A stretch of DNA of 64,000 nt from CAYMZZ01 sp046297935. Its GTDB lineage: Bacteria; Bacteroidota; Bacteroidia; Chitinophagales; Chitinophagaceae. This document shows, piece after piece, positions 24,998 through 36,649 of the stretch. Numbering within the stretch: position 1 is the stretch's first letter; each line of letters opens with the position of its first letter. The DNA lies in the NCBI GenBank assembly GCA_046297935.1, contig JBKBHA010000002.1, forward strand, positions 310,001 to 374,000. Direction: 5' to 3'. The notes under the pieces are model-generated. The model was not told the origin of the DNA and did no database searches. It worked only from the letters and a program-made list of their open reading frames with translations. A program made the translations under genes and the position numbers.

Positions 24998-25110
24998 TCA
25001 AACTCATTTTTTCTGGTTTCAACCCGAATATTTCGCGCTAGCGAAACATACTCCCGGCCCGGATACGAGGTCTTTCCCGGTGAGATTAACAGGTAAAAGG
25101 TAGGAAAATG
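24998..25110 (-). promoter_or_regulatory. Candidate attenuator or riboswitch leader of the amino-acid permease
   Basis: On the minus strand AATCTCA (25087-25081) can pair with TGAGTTT (25006-25000), with one mismatch, to close an approximately 85-nt domain. That domain holds a perfect TTTCGC-TAGC-GCGAAA hairpin and several CCGGG blocks. The 5' segment CTCACCGG (25084-25077) can instead pair with CCGGGTGAG of the terminator (24986-24978), with one bulge. The two states would be mutually exclusive. I do not recognise a named class. Confidence 0.4.
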
Positions 25111-25203
25111 GAGTCAGAAATGGTGGAAAGAACTTTGGTTGCGGCTACAAGATAGAAAACGCCACAAGTATCTGCAAGATTCGATATTAACATTTTTTTG
25201 CAC

Positions 25204-25230
25204 AGCAATTTCGGCTTCGCCGAAATTGCT
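25204..25230 (-). repeat. Perfect 12-bp hairpin after the ABC-F gene
   Basis: AGCAATTTCGGC and GCCGAAATTGCT pair perfectly around a 3-nt loop, 37 bp beyond the ABC-F stop codon. No T-run follows on either strand, so it is more likely a 3'-end stabiliser or a weak terminator. Confidence 0.55.
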
Positions 25231-25266
25231 AATTAATTGAAAACCAGTACGTAGCCGCATTTCTTG

Positions 25267-26892
25267 TTAAGCGTACATTTCTGCTCGAAGTGTTTTGACA
25301 CGAGGATCTTCCAGGTATTCGTCGAATGTACTCAATCGGTCGATAATGCCTTTCGGGGTAAGCTCTATGATCCGGTTAGCCACAGTTTGCATAAAAGTAT
25401 GGTCATGGCTGGTCAGCAGAACAATCCCTTTGTAGTCGGTACACTGTTCGTTGAAGCTCTGAATACTTTCCAGATCGAGGTGGTTTGTGGGCTGGTCAAG
25501 TAGTACAACGTTGGGATTTTGCAGCATCATGCGACTGATCATGCAACGCACTTTTTCACCTCCGCTCAACACATTTGTTTTCTTCAACACATCTTCACCA
25601 CTAAAGAGCATCTTACCCAGGAAGCCTCGCAAAAATGGTTCGTCCACGTCGGTAACATGCGGTGGTACATACTGACGTAACCAGTCCATCAGGTTCAGCT
25701 CTTCCCTAAAAAACTCACCATTTTCAATTGGCAAATAAGCATGGGTTACGGTGGTACCCCATTCGAAACTGCCACTGTCGGCCTTTGTATTGCCGGTAAT
25801 GATATTGAAGAAACTGGTCACGGCCAGCGGGTCGCGGCTCAGCAGAGCAATCTTGTCGCCTTTGTTTACAGAAAAGGTCACATCGGCAAACAGTTTACGT
25901 CCATCAACTGATTTTGCCAGTTTCTCTACATTCAAAATCTGATTACCCACTTCGCGGAGCGGCTGGAATATGATACCGGGGTATTTTCTATAGCTGGGCT
26001 CTATTTCTTCGATAGTGAGTTTTTCCAGTGCCTTTTTACGAGAGGTGGCCTGTTTACTTTTAGAAGCATTTGCACTAAATCGCGCGATGAAGTCGAGAAG
26101 CGCCTGGCGTTTCTCCTCCATCTTCTTGTTCTTATCATTTATCTGACGCGCCATCAACTGCGATGATTCGTACCAGAAGGTATAGTTACCTGTAAAGATT
26201 TTGATTTTTTGACGGTCCACGTCGGCTACGTGTGTACAAACTGCATCCAGAAAATGTCGGTCGTGGCTTACCACCAGCACTATATTTTCGTAGTCGGCCA
26301 AAAAGTTTTCGAGCCAACCGATCGTTTCAATATCCAGTCCGTTGGTAGGCTCATCGAGCAGGAGAATATCGGGGTTGCCATAAAGGGCCTGAGCCAGTAA
26401 TACCCGTACTTTTAAATTGGAAGGAATATCCTTCATGAGTGAGGCATGATAGGTTTCTTCTACACCCAGTTCCTGCAACAAGGTGGCGGCATCACTGTCG
26501 GCAGTATAGCCACCCATTTCTCCAAACTCACCTTCCAGCTCGGCTGCACGCATGCCATCTTCTTCGGTGAAGTCGGCCAACGCATAAATATTTTCCCGCT
26601 CCTTCATCACAGACCAAAGCTGCGTATGCCCCATCATCACGGTGTTCAAAACCGTTTCTTCGTCGAATTGAAACTGGTTTTGCTTTAATATAGCCATCCG
26701 CTCGCCAGGAGTGATATTCACTGTTCCTTTATTAGGTTCAATTTCACCACTGAGTATTTTCAAAAAAGTACTCTTACCGGCACCATTGGCGCCAATCACA
26801 CCATAACAATTGCCTTTAGTGAAGTTAAGATTCACTTCTTCGAACAACACACGCTTACCATAAGCAAGCTTAAGATCTTTAACACTGATCAT
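25267..26892 (-). CDS. ABC-F family ATPase (YbiT-like) with one degenerate ATP site
   Basis: A 541-residue protein with two ABC domains and a linker, and no membrane segments: an ABC-F translation factor. Domain 1 has an intact Walker A (GANGAGKST) and Walker B (ILLLDEPTNGLD) but a degenerate signature (SNLKVRVLLAQA). Domain 2 has an intact signature (LSGGEKVR), a Walker A reduced to LLSRDPLAVTS with no Gly-Lys, and a Walker B with Gln for the catalytic Glu (LLDQPTNHLD). Composite site one should hydrolyse ATP and site two should not. ABC-F proteins act at the ribosomal E site. The degenerate first signature resembles YbiT. Confidence 0.92.
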   Translation of the reverse strand: MISVKDLKLAYGKRVLFEEVNLNFTKGNCYGVIGANGAGKSTFLKILSGEIEPNKGTVNITPGERMAILKQNQFQFDEETVLNTVMMGHTQLWSVMKERENIYALADFTEEDGMRAAELEGEFGEMGGYTADSDAATLLQELGVEETYHASLMKDIPSNLKVRVLLAQALYGNPDILLLDEPTNGLDIETIGWLENFLADYENIVLVVSHDRHFLDAVCTHVADVDRQKIKIFTGNYTFWYESSQLMARQINDKNKKMEEKRQALLDFIARFSANASKSKQATSRKKALEKLTIEEIEPSYRKYPGIIFQPLREVGNQILNVEKLAKSVDGRKLFADVTFSVNKGDKIALLSRDPLAVTSFFNIITGNTKADSGSFEWGTTVTHAYLPIENGEFFREELNLMDWLRQYVPPHVTDVDEPFLRGFLGKMLFSGEDVLKKTNVLSGGEKVRCMISRMMLQNPNVVLLDQPTNHLDLESIQSFNEQCTDYKGIVLLTSHDHTFMQTVANRIIELTPKGIIDRLSTFDEYLEDPRVKTLRAEMYA

Positions 26893-27003
26893 TGCGGATA
26901 AATTTGAGTATTAGCGAATTTCCGGACTGCCTGTTTTTAGAGGCGCAAAGCTACGATTTTTTTCGGTGCCAGCGGGGCCTGAATCGAGTAAAATGGCAGG
27001 TAC

Positions 27004-27069
27004 AAAAAAATAGCTAATGAGTTAATTCATTGACTTTTAACAAATCATGTAATTAACTCATTAGCTATT
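27004..27069 (-). terminator. Large intrinsic terminator of the metalloprotease gene
   Basis: A 19-bp perfect inverted repeat (27009-27027 with 27051-27069, core TAGCTAATGAGTTAATT) is separated by a 23-nt loop and followed on the minus strand by TTTTTTT. It ends 18 bp after the stop codon. Confidence 0.85.
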
Positions 27070-27086
27070 CGCTATCAACGAGCCTT

Positions 27087-30000
27087 CTAGTAACTGATCA
27101 GCACTTTACCTTCCGTGATCTTCTTACCTGAAGCATCGCCCAATATCACGTAGTACACGCCGCTGGCTTTACCGGCCAGATTGATCGGATGAAGTGTGTA
27201 TGGACCAGTAAGGTTCATAATGCTGTTGTAAACCAGTGCTCCTTTTGAATCATAAACTGCAATAGTCTGCCGTTGGTTATTCCAGGCGCTGTTGTAATAC
27301 GATACCGTGAACTGACCGGCATTCGGACTTGGGTAAATGAACAGTCGACTGCTGGCTTCTGCTCCTATCGTCAACACCTGCGACTCATTGTTACATCCCG
27401 TTGTAGGATTCAGGATCGTCACTTTATAGTTACCGAGTCCATTCACATCGGCAGTGTAACTGGTATTACCTGCGTTTCCGGCAATAGGCTGGTCATTTCT
27501 AAACCATGAAATATTGAAACCGGCAGGACTTGGCAGGATGGACGCTGTTATAACAGATGTTTGGCCCGGCTGCAGAGTCTGTCTGGTTGCTGCCAGGGTA
27601 ACAGTTGGTCTGGCGTTTACAGTCAACGTTGCTGCTGCCGATACATCCGGAGTAGTACAGGTGCTGTTCGACAACAGTGCTCTGTAGCGGTAATTGTTGT
27701 AATCGGGCGGCAGATTGGTCAGGCTGAGAGTAGAGGTGGTTGCGCCACTGTAAACTCCACCGTTGGTAATAGTTTGCCAGTTATTGCCTCCGTCGGCACT
27801 GCGCTGCCATGTGTAAATGATGCCGCTGCCAGCACCGGAAACCGAGAAGCTCACGTTTCCGGTTTCGCACTCCGCAATCGACTGTGGATCGACTGTTACC
27901 TGTACCGGGCTTACCACTGTCAGCAATGCAGCTGAAGAAGTGGCGGCGGGGGCACAAGTACCTGATATTTGCACCCGATAACGATTACTGTTTTGGGCCG
28001 GTGTAATTCCATTGACAGTGTAGCTGGCGTTGTTGGAGCTACCAATATCGGTATAGTTGTTTCCGCCATCGGTACTTACCTGCCATACATAGCTGAGGGC
28101 TGTACCCGATGCGGTTACATTGAATGTTGCATTGCTGCCTTCGCAAAGAGTGGCATTGGCCGGATTGGCTGAAATAGCCGGTGCCTGTTGTGCAGTAAGC
28201 GTTACTGCATTGCTGACTGCTATGCCGCACTGGCCAATCACATTCACCCGGTAGCGATGGTTGTTCATGGCTGCCGTTACGTTATTCACGGTATAGCTGC
28301 TTCCGGTACCTCCTGTAGCCACATTATTGAAACTGTTGCCTCCATCAGTGCTTATCTGCCATTGATAACCCGTGGCGCCTGCAGCCGTTACCGAGAAGTT
28401 GGCGTTGGTTCCAATACATACTGCAGCATCACCCGGCTGAGTACTAATGGTTGGTGCTGCACCAGCTTGCACGGTGAATGTAAGTTGGCGCGAACGTGCC
28501 TGCGAGCCAGCCACACCGTTCACGGTAATCACATAACTACCATTGCTCAAAGTGTTTACGCCGTTCAGTGTAACGGTCGTACTGCTGCCAGGGGTAAGCG
28601 GGTTAGTTCCGAAGCTTACTGTGGTACCGGCAGGTGCTCCTGTTGCGGTCAAATTGATAGGCGTATTGAATGTGCCGAAAGGTGTAGTACCAAGCGTAAT
28701 GTTGGCTGATGTAGGTCCATTACAAGCCACGGTAGCTGGTGCCGGGGTAGAAAAGTCGAAGCCGTCGAGAGCAGCAGTAACTGAAAAGTTTTGATTACTG
28801 ATATCAAAGAAGATGTTTCCGATAGCTTCAATACGAATGCGGGCTGTGCTGGTTACTCCAACAGGTATGGCGAGTGCTTCGCTTCCATCGTTGGGTGTGC
28901 TTGCAGCCAGCACAGTAGAGGTGCGGAACCCGTCGGTTGAAAAGCTGATGCGTACATTGCTACAGCTAATGGGTGCCGCGTCAGTACCGGCCACATTCCA
29001 GGTGATATTCTGAACCGAACCGCCAGGGTAGCTTTCGCCACCATTTGGAGCAGTAACCAGGAAGGGTCCGGTGCCGTCAACCGTGTTTACGACGAAATCG
29101 CCGGTAAAGCCGCCTGTGGAGCATCCGCTTCCACCGGAAACTACTCCGGCACCACCGGCACGGTTGTCGCGCACAGTAACACGGAATTTCATTGCTCTGG
29201 CAACTTGTGGAAGTGTTTCACCCTTCAGACCGCCAAGGGTAGCTGAAGGATTGGCCGGATAATTGGCCAGTATTACCGCGGTGTCGGGAAACATACGGCT
29301 TCCTGAAGTTTTGGGCACCCTTGATTTAAACAATGGTGCAGTGGCACTGTTTGCACCGCCGCTCCAGGTAGTAGAAGGCCCAAGGTCGAATTGTTCCCAA
29401 CTGTAAGTAAGTGCATCACCGTCTGCATCGGTTGCAGTTGCTGTAAGTACAAAAGGTGTATTGCGGGGAATATTGAGTCCATTGGTTGGCATCGATGTGA
29501 TAACGGGGAGGGTGTTTCCTGTTGCCGTTACCTGGCGGCAGGTTGCCCCACCTGCTTCCACAAAATTGCTGATCTCGTCAAAACTGATCGGGTGAAAATA
29601 GGGATCGCTGTTAGGCTGAATATTATCTGAACCGCAGATACCTGCATAAGCCTGAATAGTTGTACCACTACCAACTTCATAGGCAGTGGAAGAGTTGCGG
29701 TTGCCACCGCCACAGGAACTGGTGGAACTGTTGAAGGTGTGGTTACCACCAAACTGGTGCCCAATTTCGTGTGCTACATAATCAATATCATATGCATCGC
29801 CAAATGGCTGGGAACTACCCGTGATACCGCGAGCCTTTTGAGTGTTGTTACAAACAACACGAAGACCGGCGAGACCACCTCCGCCAGTACTGAAGGTATG
29901 GCCTATATCGTAGTTGGCCGCACCAATAATGCTGTTGATGACCGTCTGACTTTCACCGATCAGCGTGCCGGCATTATTGTTTCCATTAAACTGGTCAGTA

Positions 30001-30800
30001 GCGGGATCAAGGTATTCGATCAGGTTATTGTTGGCAACAAGCACCATGCGAATGGCTACTTCTGATTCGTAGACCCCCGTAACACGGTTAACGGTGGTAA
30101 CAATGGCCGCATGCAACTGTTCCGGTGTTGTGGCACCCACCGCCTGCGCATATTCACCCGTACAGGCCACTGCCAGGCGATAGGTATACAGGTTGGTACC
30201 GCGACAAGCCGCTTCAATACGACCAGCCATGCCGGTCACAGCGTTGGGATCGTCCTGTACGCCGCAACTGAAGTTGGTTGTCTTGCGGTAATCGCGTGCG
30301 TAATAACTGATATAATTGTTTACATCACCTCTTGCATATGGATCAATATAAATTCTTCCCGATGGTGAAAGTATTTGAGCGTGAAACCCGTTGTGGGGAC
30401 TATAGTCCATGCGGATAGTTGCAGCAGGGTCGTCGATACCCTGACCGGCAAAAGTGCGGATTTCGGGGAATTTGCCCTGCAGCCCAATTTCCTGAATGCT
30501 GCTTTCCCATACCCGGAAACGGGCGCTTGATCCGTCGGGCATCGGCAGGGAAAGAATCTGACCCAGATTGCGTTGCCCACTTATTTCCTTTTCGTCAGGC
30601 AGCGACCATAAAAATGTTTTGATAGAGGCAAAATCAAGTTGTACAGCATTAAATCGTTCCGGTACGATGACCCTCTGGCCTGTACTGGCCAGGGTTGCAT
30701 TCGGTCTGGAGTTACTGAAGAATTGTTCTTGTGCCTGGCTATCAACGGCCGCCAACAGGGTCAGAGATGCTGCCAGGAAAATTCGTAAAGCTTTTCTCAT
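27087..30800 (-). CDS. Secreted reprolysin-like metalloprotease with Ig-like repeats and T9SS signal
   Basis: A 1237-residue protein with a signal peptide (VDSQAQ). The catalytic zinc motif HEIGHQFGGNH lies at about residue 345, in a reprolysin/M12-like domain containing RLAVACTGEYAQAVG. After this come a dystroglycan-like segment (VLTATATDADGDALTYSW), a region with NITWNVAGTD, and three or four Ig-like modules of about 90 residues that repeat YQWQISTDGGNSFNNV. The C-terminus (YPSPNAGQFTVSYY ... EGKVLISY) is a type A T9SS sorting domain, so the enzyme is exported to the cell surface or medium. A paralogue lies at 33284. Confidence 0.92.
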   Translation of the reverse strand: MRKALRIFLAASLTLLAAVDSQAQEQFFSNSRPNATLASTGQRVIVPERFNAVQLDFASIKTFLWSLPDEKEISGQRNLGQILSLPMPDGSSARFRVWESSIQEIGLQGKFPEIRTFAGQGIDDPAATIRMDYSPHNGFHAQILSPSGRIYIDPYARGDVNNYISYYARDYRKTTNFSCGVQDDPNAVTGMAGRIEAACRGTNLYTYRLAVACTGEYAQAVGATTPEQLHAAIVTTVNRVTGVYESEVAIRMVLVANNNLIEYLDPATDQFNGNNNAGTLIGESQTVINSIIGAANYDIGHTFSTGGGGLAGLRVVCNNTQKARGITGSSQPFGDAYDIDYVAHEIGHQFGGNHTFNSSTSSCGGGNRNSSTAYEVGSGTTIQAYAGICGSDNIQPNSDPYFHPISFDEISNFVEAGGATCRQVTATGNTLPVITSMPTNGLNIPRNTPFVLTATATDADGDALTYSWEQFDLGPSTTWSGGANSATAPLFKSRVPKTSGSRMFPDTAVILANYPANPSATLGGLKGETLPQVARAMKFRVTVRDNRAGGAGVVSGGSGCSTGGFTGDFVVNTVDGTGPFLVTAPNGGESYPGGSVQNITWNVAGTDAAPISCSNVRISFSTDGFRTSTVLAASTPNDGSEALAIPVGVTSTARIRIEAIGNIFFDISNQNFSVTAALDGFDFSTPAPATVACNGPTSANITLGTTPFGTFNTPINLTATGAPAGTTVSFGTNPLTPGSSTTVTLNGVNTLSNGSYVITVNGVAGSQARSRQLTFTVQAGAAPTISTQPGDAAVCIGTNANFSVTAAGATGYQWQISTDGGNSFNNVATGGTGSSYTVNNVTAAMNNHRYRVNVIGQCGIAVSNAVTLTAQQAPAISANPANATLCEGSNATFNVTASGTALSYVWQVSTDGGNNYTDIGSSNNASYTVNGITPAQNSNRYRVQISGTCAPAATSSAALLTVVSPVQVTVDPQSIAECETGNVSFSVSGAGSGIIYTWQRSADGGNNWQTITNGGVYSGATTSTLSLTNLPPDYNNYRYRALLSNSTCTTPDVSAAATLTVNARPTVTLAATRQTLQPGQTSVITASILPSPAGFNISWFRNDQPIAGNAGNTSYTADVNGLGNYKVTILNPTTGCNNESQVLTIGAEASSRLFIYPSPNAGQFTVSYYNSAWNNQRQTIAVYDSKGALVYNSIMNLTGPYTLHPINLAGKASGVYYVILGDASGKKITEGKVLISY

Positions 30801-30931
30801 ATTTGTTAGTTAAGGTAGTCCCTTTCGTAAGGAAACTAAAAATAACAAATGTTCAGCTATCGGCAAACGGGAAAATTTCAAACCAATACGGGCGTAGATT
30901 TCTCCCATTTTGCACAGCCTGGGTGTAAAAT

Positions 30932-30968
30932 AAAGCTCCCTGCGCGGATAAATCCGGCAGGGAGCTTT
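30932..30968. terminator. Strong bidirectional terminator after groEL
   Basis: AAAGCTCCCTGC and GCAGGGAGCTTT form a perfect 12-bp stem with a 13-nt loop. T-rich tails follow on both strands (TTTTAT plus; TTTATTTTA minus). It ends the groES-groEL transcript. Confidence 0.85.
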
Positions 30969-30997
30969 TATATCGGTCAAATTGACTTTTCTACCGA

Positions 30998-32635
<1,638 letters not shown>

Positions 32636-32745
32636 AAATTTTGCCCCTACCCTTTCGGGTTCAGCCCTGCGGGGATGACAGGTTTTTATTTTTTAATCAG
32701 TATGATTAATTGAGCAATGTTGAGAATCAGCAGAACTGCTGAAGA

Positions 32746-33027
32746 TTAAACGATGGCGAGAATATCGCTCTCACGCATGATCAGGTAATCCTGTCCGTCG
32801 ATCTGAATTTCCGTACCGGCATATTTACCATACAGTACAGTATCGCCTGTTTTAACGGTTACAGGCTCGTCTTTTTTACCCGGGCCTGCTGCAATGACAA
32901 TACCACGCTGAGGCTTTTCTTTTGCTGTGTCGGGGATAATGATACCTCCGGCTGTCTTTTCTTCGGCAGCTGCCGCTTTCACAATTACCCGGTCGTGAAG
33001 GGGGGTAACATTGACTTTCTTAGCCAT
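32746..33027 (-). CDS. groES: 10 kDa co-chaperonin GroES
   Basis: A protein of 93 residues when started at ATG 33027 (MAKKVNVTPLHDRVIVKAAA); a longer frame upstream is not supported. It has the mobile loop (EEKTAGGIIIPDTAKEKPQRG) that binds GroEL and the C-terminal ESDILAIV. It caps the GroEL ring. No CIRCE inverted repeat (TTAGCACTC-N9-GAGTGCTAA) is visible in the 256 bp upstream, so HrcA control is not supported here. Confidence 0.98.
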   Translation of the reverse strand: MAKKVNVTPLHDRVIVKAAAAEEKTAGGIIIPDTAKEKPQRGIVIAAGPGKKDEPVTVKTGDTVLYGKYAGTEIQIDGQDYLIMRESDILAIV

Positions 33028-33283
33028 AGTTCTATTGATTTTGTTTTTTTGAGTTATTGAATTGCCGTGGGGACTTTTTTGGCCCAGGAAGAAATTTTCC
33101 ATCGCGGCAAGACGCCAAATGTACACGAATTATATGCCAGTTGCCGAAAAAGGCCATTTTTTCACTTTTGACAGCGTCGGAGCCTGAAAAAATTTCACTG
33201 ACAACGGCAGTAAGGACAATTTTTCACCTCGGCCGAGCGTCTTAAACAGGCGAAATCGCCAAATCCAAAACCATCGAAAGATC

Positions 33284-36200
33284 ATGTGCCGCATCCAAAA
33301 CCTGCGCCAGCTACTGCTGGTTTCCTTTGTTTTTCTATCCCAATACCTGTCGGCTCAGGAAATCTGGAAGTCGGCAAAGCCCGACGCCGCAGGTACCTTA
33401 CTTAGTAAGGAACAAACTGCCATTCCGGCGGATGGGAAATACCGATTAATGGAATTGAACCAGGCGGGTTTGCAACAACTGGTTGCAAATGCTCGCTTTT
33501 TGTCTGGCGAGGCTGGCCGTACTGCACGCCAGTTTGCCCTGGAACTTCCGTTGCCTTCCGGTGGATTTGTTACAGCCTGGGTGGAGGAATCATCTATTAC
33601 CAGTCCGGAAATAGAACGGCAGATCCCCGATCTGCGAACTTACAAACTGACGGATCCTGGCACACGCAGCAGCCTGGGAAGGATCAGCATCTCTAAAGCA
33701 GGTGTTACCGGCCTGATCTTTACGTCGGCTGGCAGCGTTTATATTCATCCGGTAGAACAGAACACACATATTATTTATCATACCAGTGACCTTCAAATAC
33801 CCAAAGACGTGCGTTGTGCACTGACGGTGAGCGAGGAGGAATTGAACAATTTGGGCAACCTGGCAGGAAAGACCAATGCCGGCGATTGTCAGTTGCGCAC
33901 TTATCGCCTGGCCGTGGCCGCAACCGGCGAATACTACACCTGGGCCGGGAGTTCTTACGCCAATTCACTTGCCTACATCACTATTTGTATCAATACCGTC
34001 AATGCAATTTATGAACGCGATGCGGCCATCCGGTTCACAATCGTAACTACCAGCGATATCGTGTATACAGATGCTGCAACTGATCCATATGGAACTACCC
34101 TGAATGGCACATTGTTGACCGCTAACAACAATGCCACAGATTTTGAATTGGGTGCTGGCAACTACGATGTGGGTATTCTTTTCAATAATGCATGGGACGG
34201 AGGACTGGCTCAACTAAATTCAGTGTGCACCATTGACCATGGCCGCTCGGCTGCCGGACTAACTTTTGGCACCGGAGCCAACCCCACACCCGGTCCGCAG
34301 GGCCCCGTATTTGATGCGATGGTGGCACACGAAATTGCCCACCAGTTCAGCGCCACTCACACAATGGCAGCCAGCAACGGAGGCTGCTCTGGAAATAATA
34401 CCGCATCTTCAGCCTGGGAACCGGGAGGTGGCTCCACCATTATGGCATACGCAGGTGTTTGTACGGGCAATGCCTATCAAAACTACCCAGACCTGGTGTT
34501 CCATACGGGTAATATAGCACAGATAGCCAACTATGCAACCCTGGGCAATGGCAATACCTGCCCTACCACCACCGCTCTAAGCAACACTGCTCCGAATGTG
34601 ACGGTAGCCGGAACCAGCTATACCATACCAGCACTAACGCCTTTTGTACTGACGGCGGTTGGCACAGATAATGAAGCCAATACGCTTACCTATTCCTGGG
34701 AACAAATGGATGCAAATGCCATTACCACACTGTCACCACAAGCAGCATCGGTATCGGGTCCCAATTTCAGAGTGATGCCTCCCTCCGAAAACCCTACCCG
34801 ATACTTCCCGAATCTTCCGGCATTGATCAACGGGACAGCCACGCCTTACGAGGTATTGCCATCATCCACCCGCACCCTGAATTTTCGAGTTAATGTGCGC
34901 GACAACGCATCGGGCGGCGGTTGTAATGTACAGGAAGATGTGGCAGTGAGTACCGACGCTTCTGGCGGGCCATTCACCGTAACCTCACAAAGCACTCCGG
35001 TTGCGCTGGTTGCAAATGGCTCCAATACGTTTACAGTAACCTGGAATGTTGCCAACACCAACGCTGCTCCTTTCAACACTTCAAATGTGACCATCCTCTT
35101 CTCTGCAGATGGAGGCGCCAATTTTAATTATACACTGTTAACCAGTACCAGCAACGACGGAAGCGAATCGATCATCGTACCCAATATCACCACATCAGCA
35201 GGTCGAATTATGGTGCGTGCAGTGGGCAATATTTTCTTCAATGTAAATGCCGCAAATATCAGCATCTCTTCTTCCTGTCCGGCAGAAGGAGCCAACCTGA
35301 CTCCGTCCACCACAGTTACGGCCACACCCGGCTCACCCAGCCTTAATCTGGCCGTTGCTCCCAATTACGGTTCAGCTGTATTTCCAACAAGCGGCGCATC
35401 GCTCACAGCTGGCGACCCTGCGGCAACACTCGCAGTTTACAATGCAGTCTCTCCGGGTTGCATCAACTTCAGCAACGAATTTCGCTACGACCTGTATACT
35501 TTCCAGGTAAATGTGAGCGGCTCCTACACTTTTGGAAAATCAGCGGGAAACTATATTATGAATCTTTACCAGGGAAGCTTTACACCTGGTACCCCCTGCG
35601 CTAATCTGATTACTTCCAACGGCAGCTTCGACGGTACTTTTGTAAATATCGGCGGATCAATCACCGCTACACTTACCGCGGGCGTAAGTTATGTACTCGC
35701 CGTGGGTACCTTTAGCAACACCACTCCGGCAAAACCGTTTGCTTATACAATTTCTCTCACATCTACACCGCCCGGTGGCGGCGCCTATTCGGGTTTCCTT
35801 GATCCTGGTGCCGGGTACAGCTATGCTTATGTAATAGTGAACAACGCCACCGGAAATATAGTCGAAATCAGATCTACACCAGATCTGAGCAACAGCACTC
35901 AGTATCCCGGTGGAACTTATAGTGTTTACGGCCTGTCGTACGAAACAGCCAGTTTCAGCACACCCGTACTGGATGCGTATGAATCCGGCCCACTTACCGA
36001 TTTGACTAACGATCTATTGAATGACCCCGCAGGTAGTTGCGGTAACCTCAGTAAAAACAGCGTGCCGGTCAATATTTTCGGATTATTGCCAGTTGAATTA
36101 CTTCCTCTGGAGGCAACCCTGCGTGGAACAGGCATAGAGTTGAATTGGGCAACAGCCAGCGAATTGAATAGTAAACATTTTGAGATTGAGCGTTCAGCCG

Positions 36201-36634
36201 ATGGTCGACTGTTCGAATCGATTGGACTGGTTCAGGCGGCCGGAAACAGCAGTTTCCGGATCAACTATCAATGGCTCGATCAGTCGCCCCTGCCCAATGG
36301 AAATTATTATCGCATTAAGGCAGTAAATATTGATGAAGCACCACAGTATAGCAATGTCGTGTTTGTGCGAATGAATACGAGCTCATTCAAGGCATCTGTA
36401 TCCCCGAATCCATTCAATCAGCAAACCAAACTTTTGCTGAGTATGCCCGAATCTGGTAACATTCGCATTGCCATTTATAACAGTGTAGGTCTTCGGGTAT
36501 GGCAGCAGCAAATGACGCTGATCAATGGGCAACACCAGCTACCCATCAGCACCACAGGACTGGCCAGTGGCAGCTATTTCCTTATCGTGGAAACGGGACG
36601 CGAAAGAGCAGAGGTGAAACTGCAAATACGGTGA
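33284..36634 (+). CDS. Secreted reprolysin-like metalloprotease with T9SS signal
   Basis: A 1116-residue protein with a signal peptide (QYLSAQ). The zinc motif HEIAHQFSATH lies at about residue 348, and the domain shares RTYRLAVAATGEYYTWAG and the dystroglycan-like VLTAVGTDNEANTLTYSWEQ with the protein encoded at 27087. Instead of Ig-like repeats it has a bacterial pre-peptidase-like region (about 660-830) and a fibronectin-like module (GIELNWATASELNSKHFEIERS). It ends in a type A T9SS sorting domain (VSPNPFNQQTKLLLSM ... LQIR). The two proteases are paralogues with different C-terminal adhesion modules. Confidence 0.92.
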   Translation: MCRIQNLRQLLLVSFVFLSQYLSAQEIWKSAKPDAAGTLLSKEQTAIPADGKYRLMELNQAGLQQLVANARFLSGEAGRTARQFALELPLPSGGFVTAWVEESSITSPEIERQIPDLRTYKLTDPGTRSSLGRISISKAGVTGLIFTSAGSVYIHPVEQNTHIIYHTSDLQIPKDVRCALTVSEEELNNLGNLAGKTNAGDCQLRTYRLAVAATGEYYTWAGSSYANSLAYITICINTVNAIYERDAAIRFTIVTTSDIVYTDAATDPYGTTLNGTLLTANNNATDFELGAGNYDVGILFNNAWDGGLAQLNSVCTIDHGRSAAGLTFGTGANPTPGPQGPVFDAMVAHEIAHQFSATHTMAASNGGCSGNNTASSAWEPGGGSTIMAYAGVCTGNAYQNYPDLVFHTGNIAQIANYATLGNGNTCPTTTALSNTAPNVTVAGTSYTIPALTPFVLTAVGTDNEANTLTYSWEQMDANAITTLSPQAASVSGPNFRVMPPSENPTRYFPNLPALINGTATPYEVLPSSTRTLNFRVNVRDNASGGGCNVQEDVAVSTDASGGPFTVTSQSTPVALVANGSNTFTVTWNVANTNAAPFNTSNVTILFSADGGANFNYTLLTSTSNDGSESIIVPNITTSAGRIMVRAVGNIFFNVNAANISISSSCPAEGANLTPSTTVTATPGSPSLNLAVAPNYGSAVFPTSGASLTAGDPAATLAVYNAVSPGCINFSNEFRYDLYTFQVNVSGSYTFGKSAGNYIMNLYQGSFTPGTPCANLITSNGSFDGTFVNIGGSITATLTAGVSYVLAVGTFSNTTPAKPFAYTISLTSTPPGGGAYSGFLDPGAGYSYAYVIVNNATGNIVEIRSTPDLSNSTQYPGGTYSVYGLSYETASFSTPVLDAYESGPLTDLTNDLLNDPAGSCGNLSKNSVPVNIFGLLPVELLPLEATLRGTGIELNWATASELNSKHFEIERSADGRLFESIGLVQAAGNSSFRINYQWLDQSPLPNGNYYRIKAVNIDEAPQYSNVVFVRMNTSSFKASVSPNPFNQQTKLLLSMPESGNIRIAIYNSVGLRVWQQQMTLINGQHQLPISTTGLASGSYFLIVETGRERAEVKLQIR

Positions 36635-36649
36635 TAGACAGCGCCTTTG

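Noticed and set aside
25204..25230. Intrinsic terminator of the ABC-F gene
   Set aside because: The stem is perfect, but no T-run follows on either strand; it is listed as a hairpin instead.
27273..30622. Several open frames antisense to the large metalloprotease gene
   Set aside because: They follow from the composition of the T9SS repeat coding sequence, have no start context and match no protein family; the minus-strand frame is clearly the gene.
33028..33283. CIRCE/HrcA operator before groES
   Set aside because: No TTAGCACTC-N9-GAGTGCTAA or near match is visible in the 256 bp upstream of groES.
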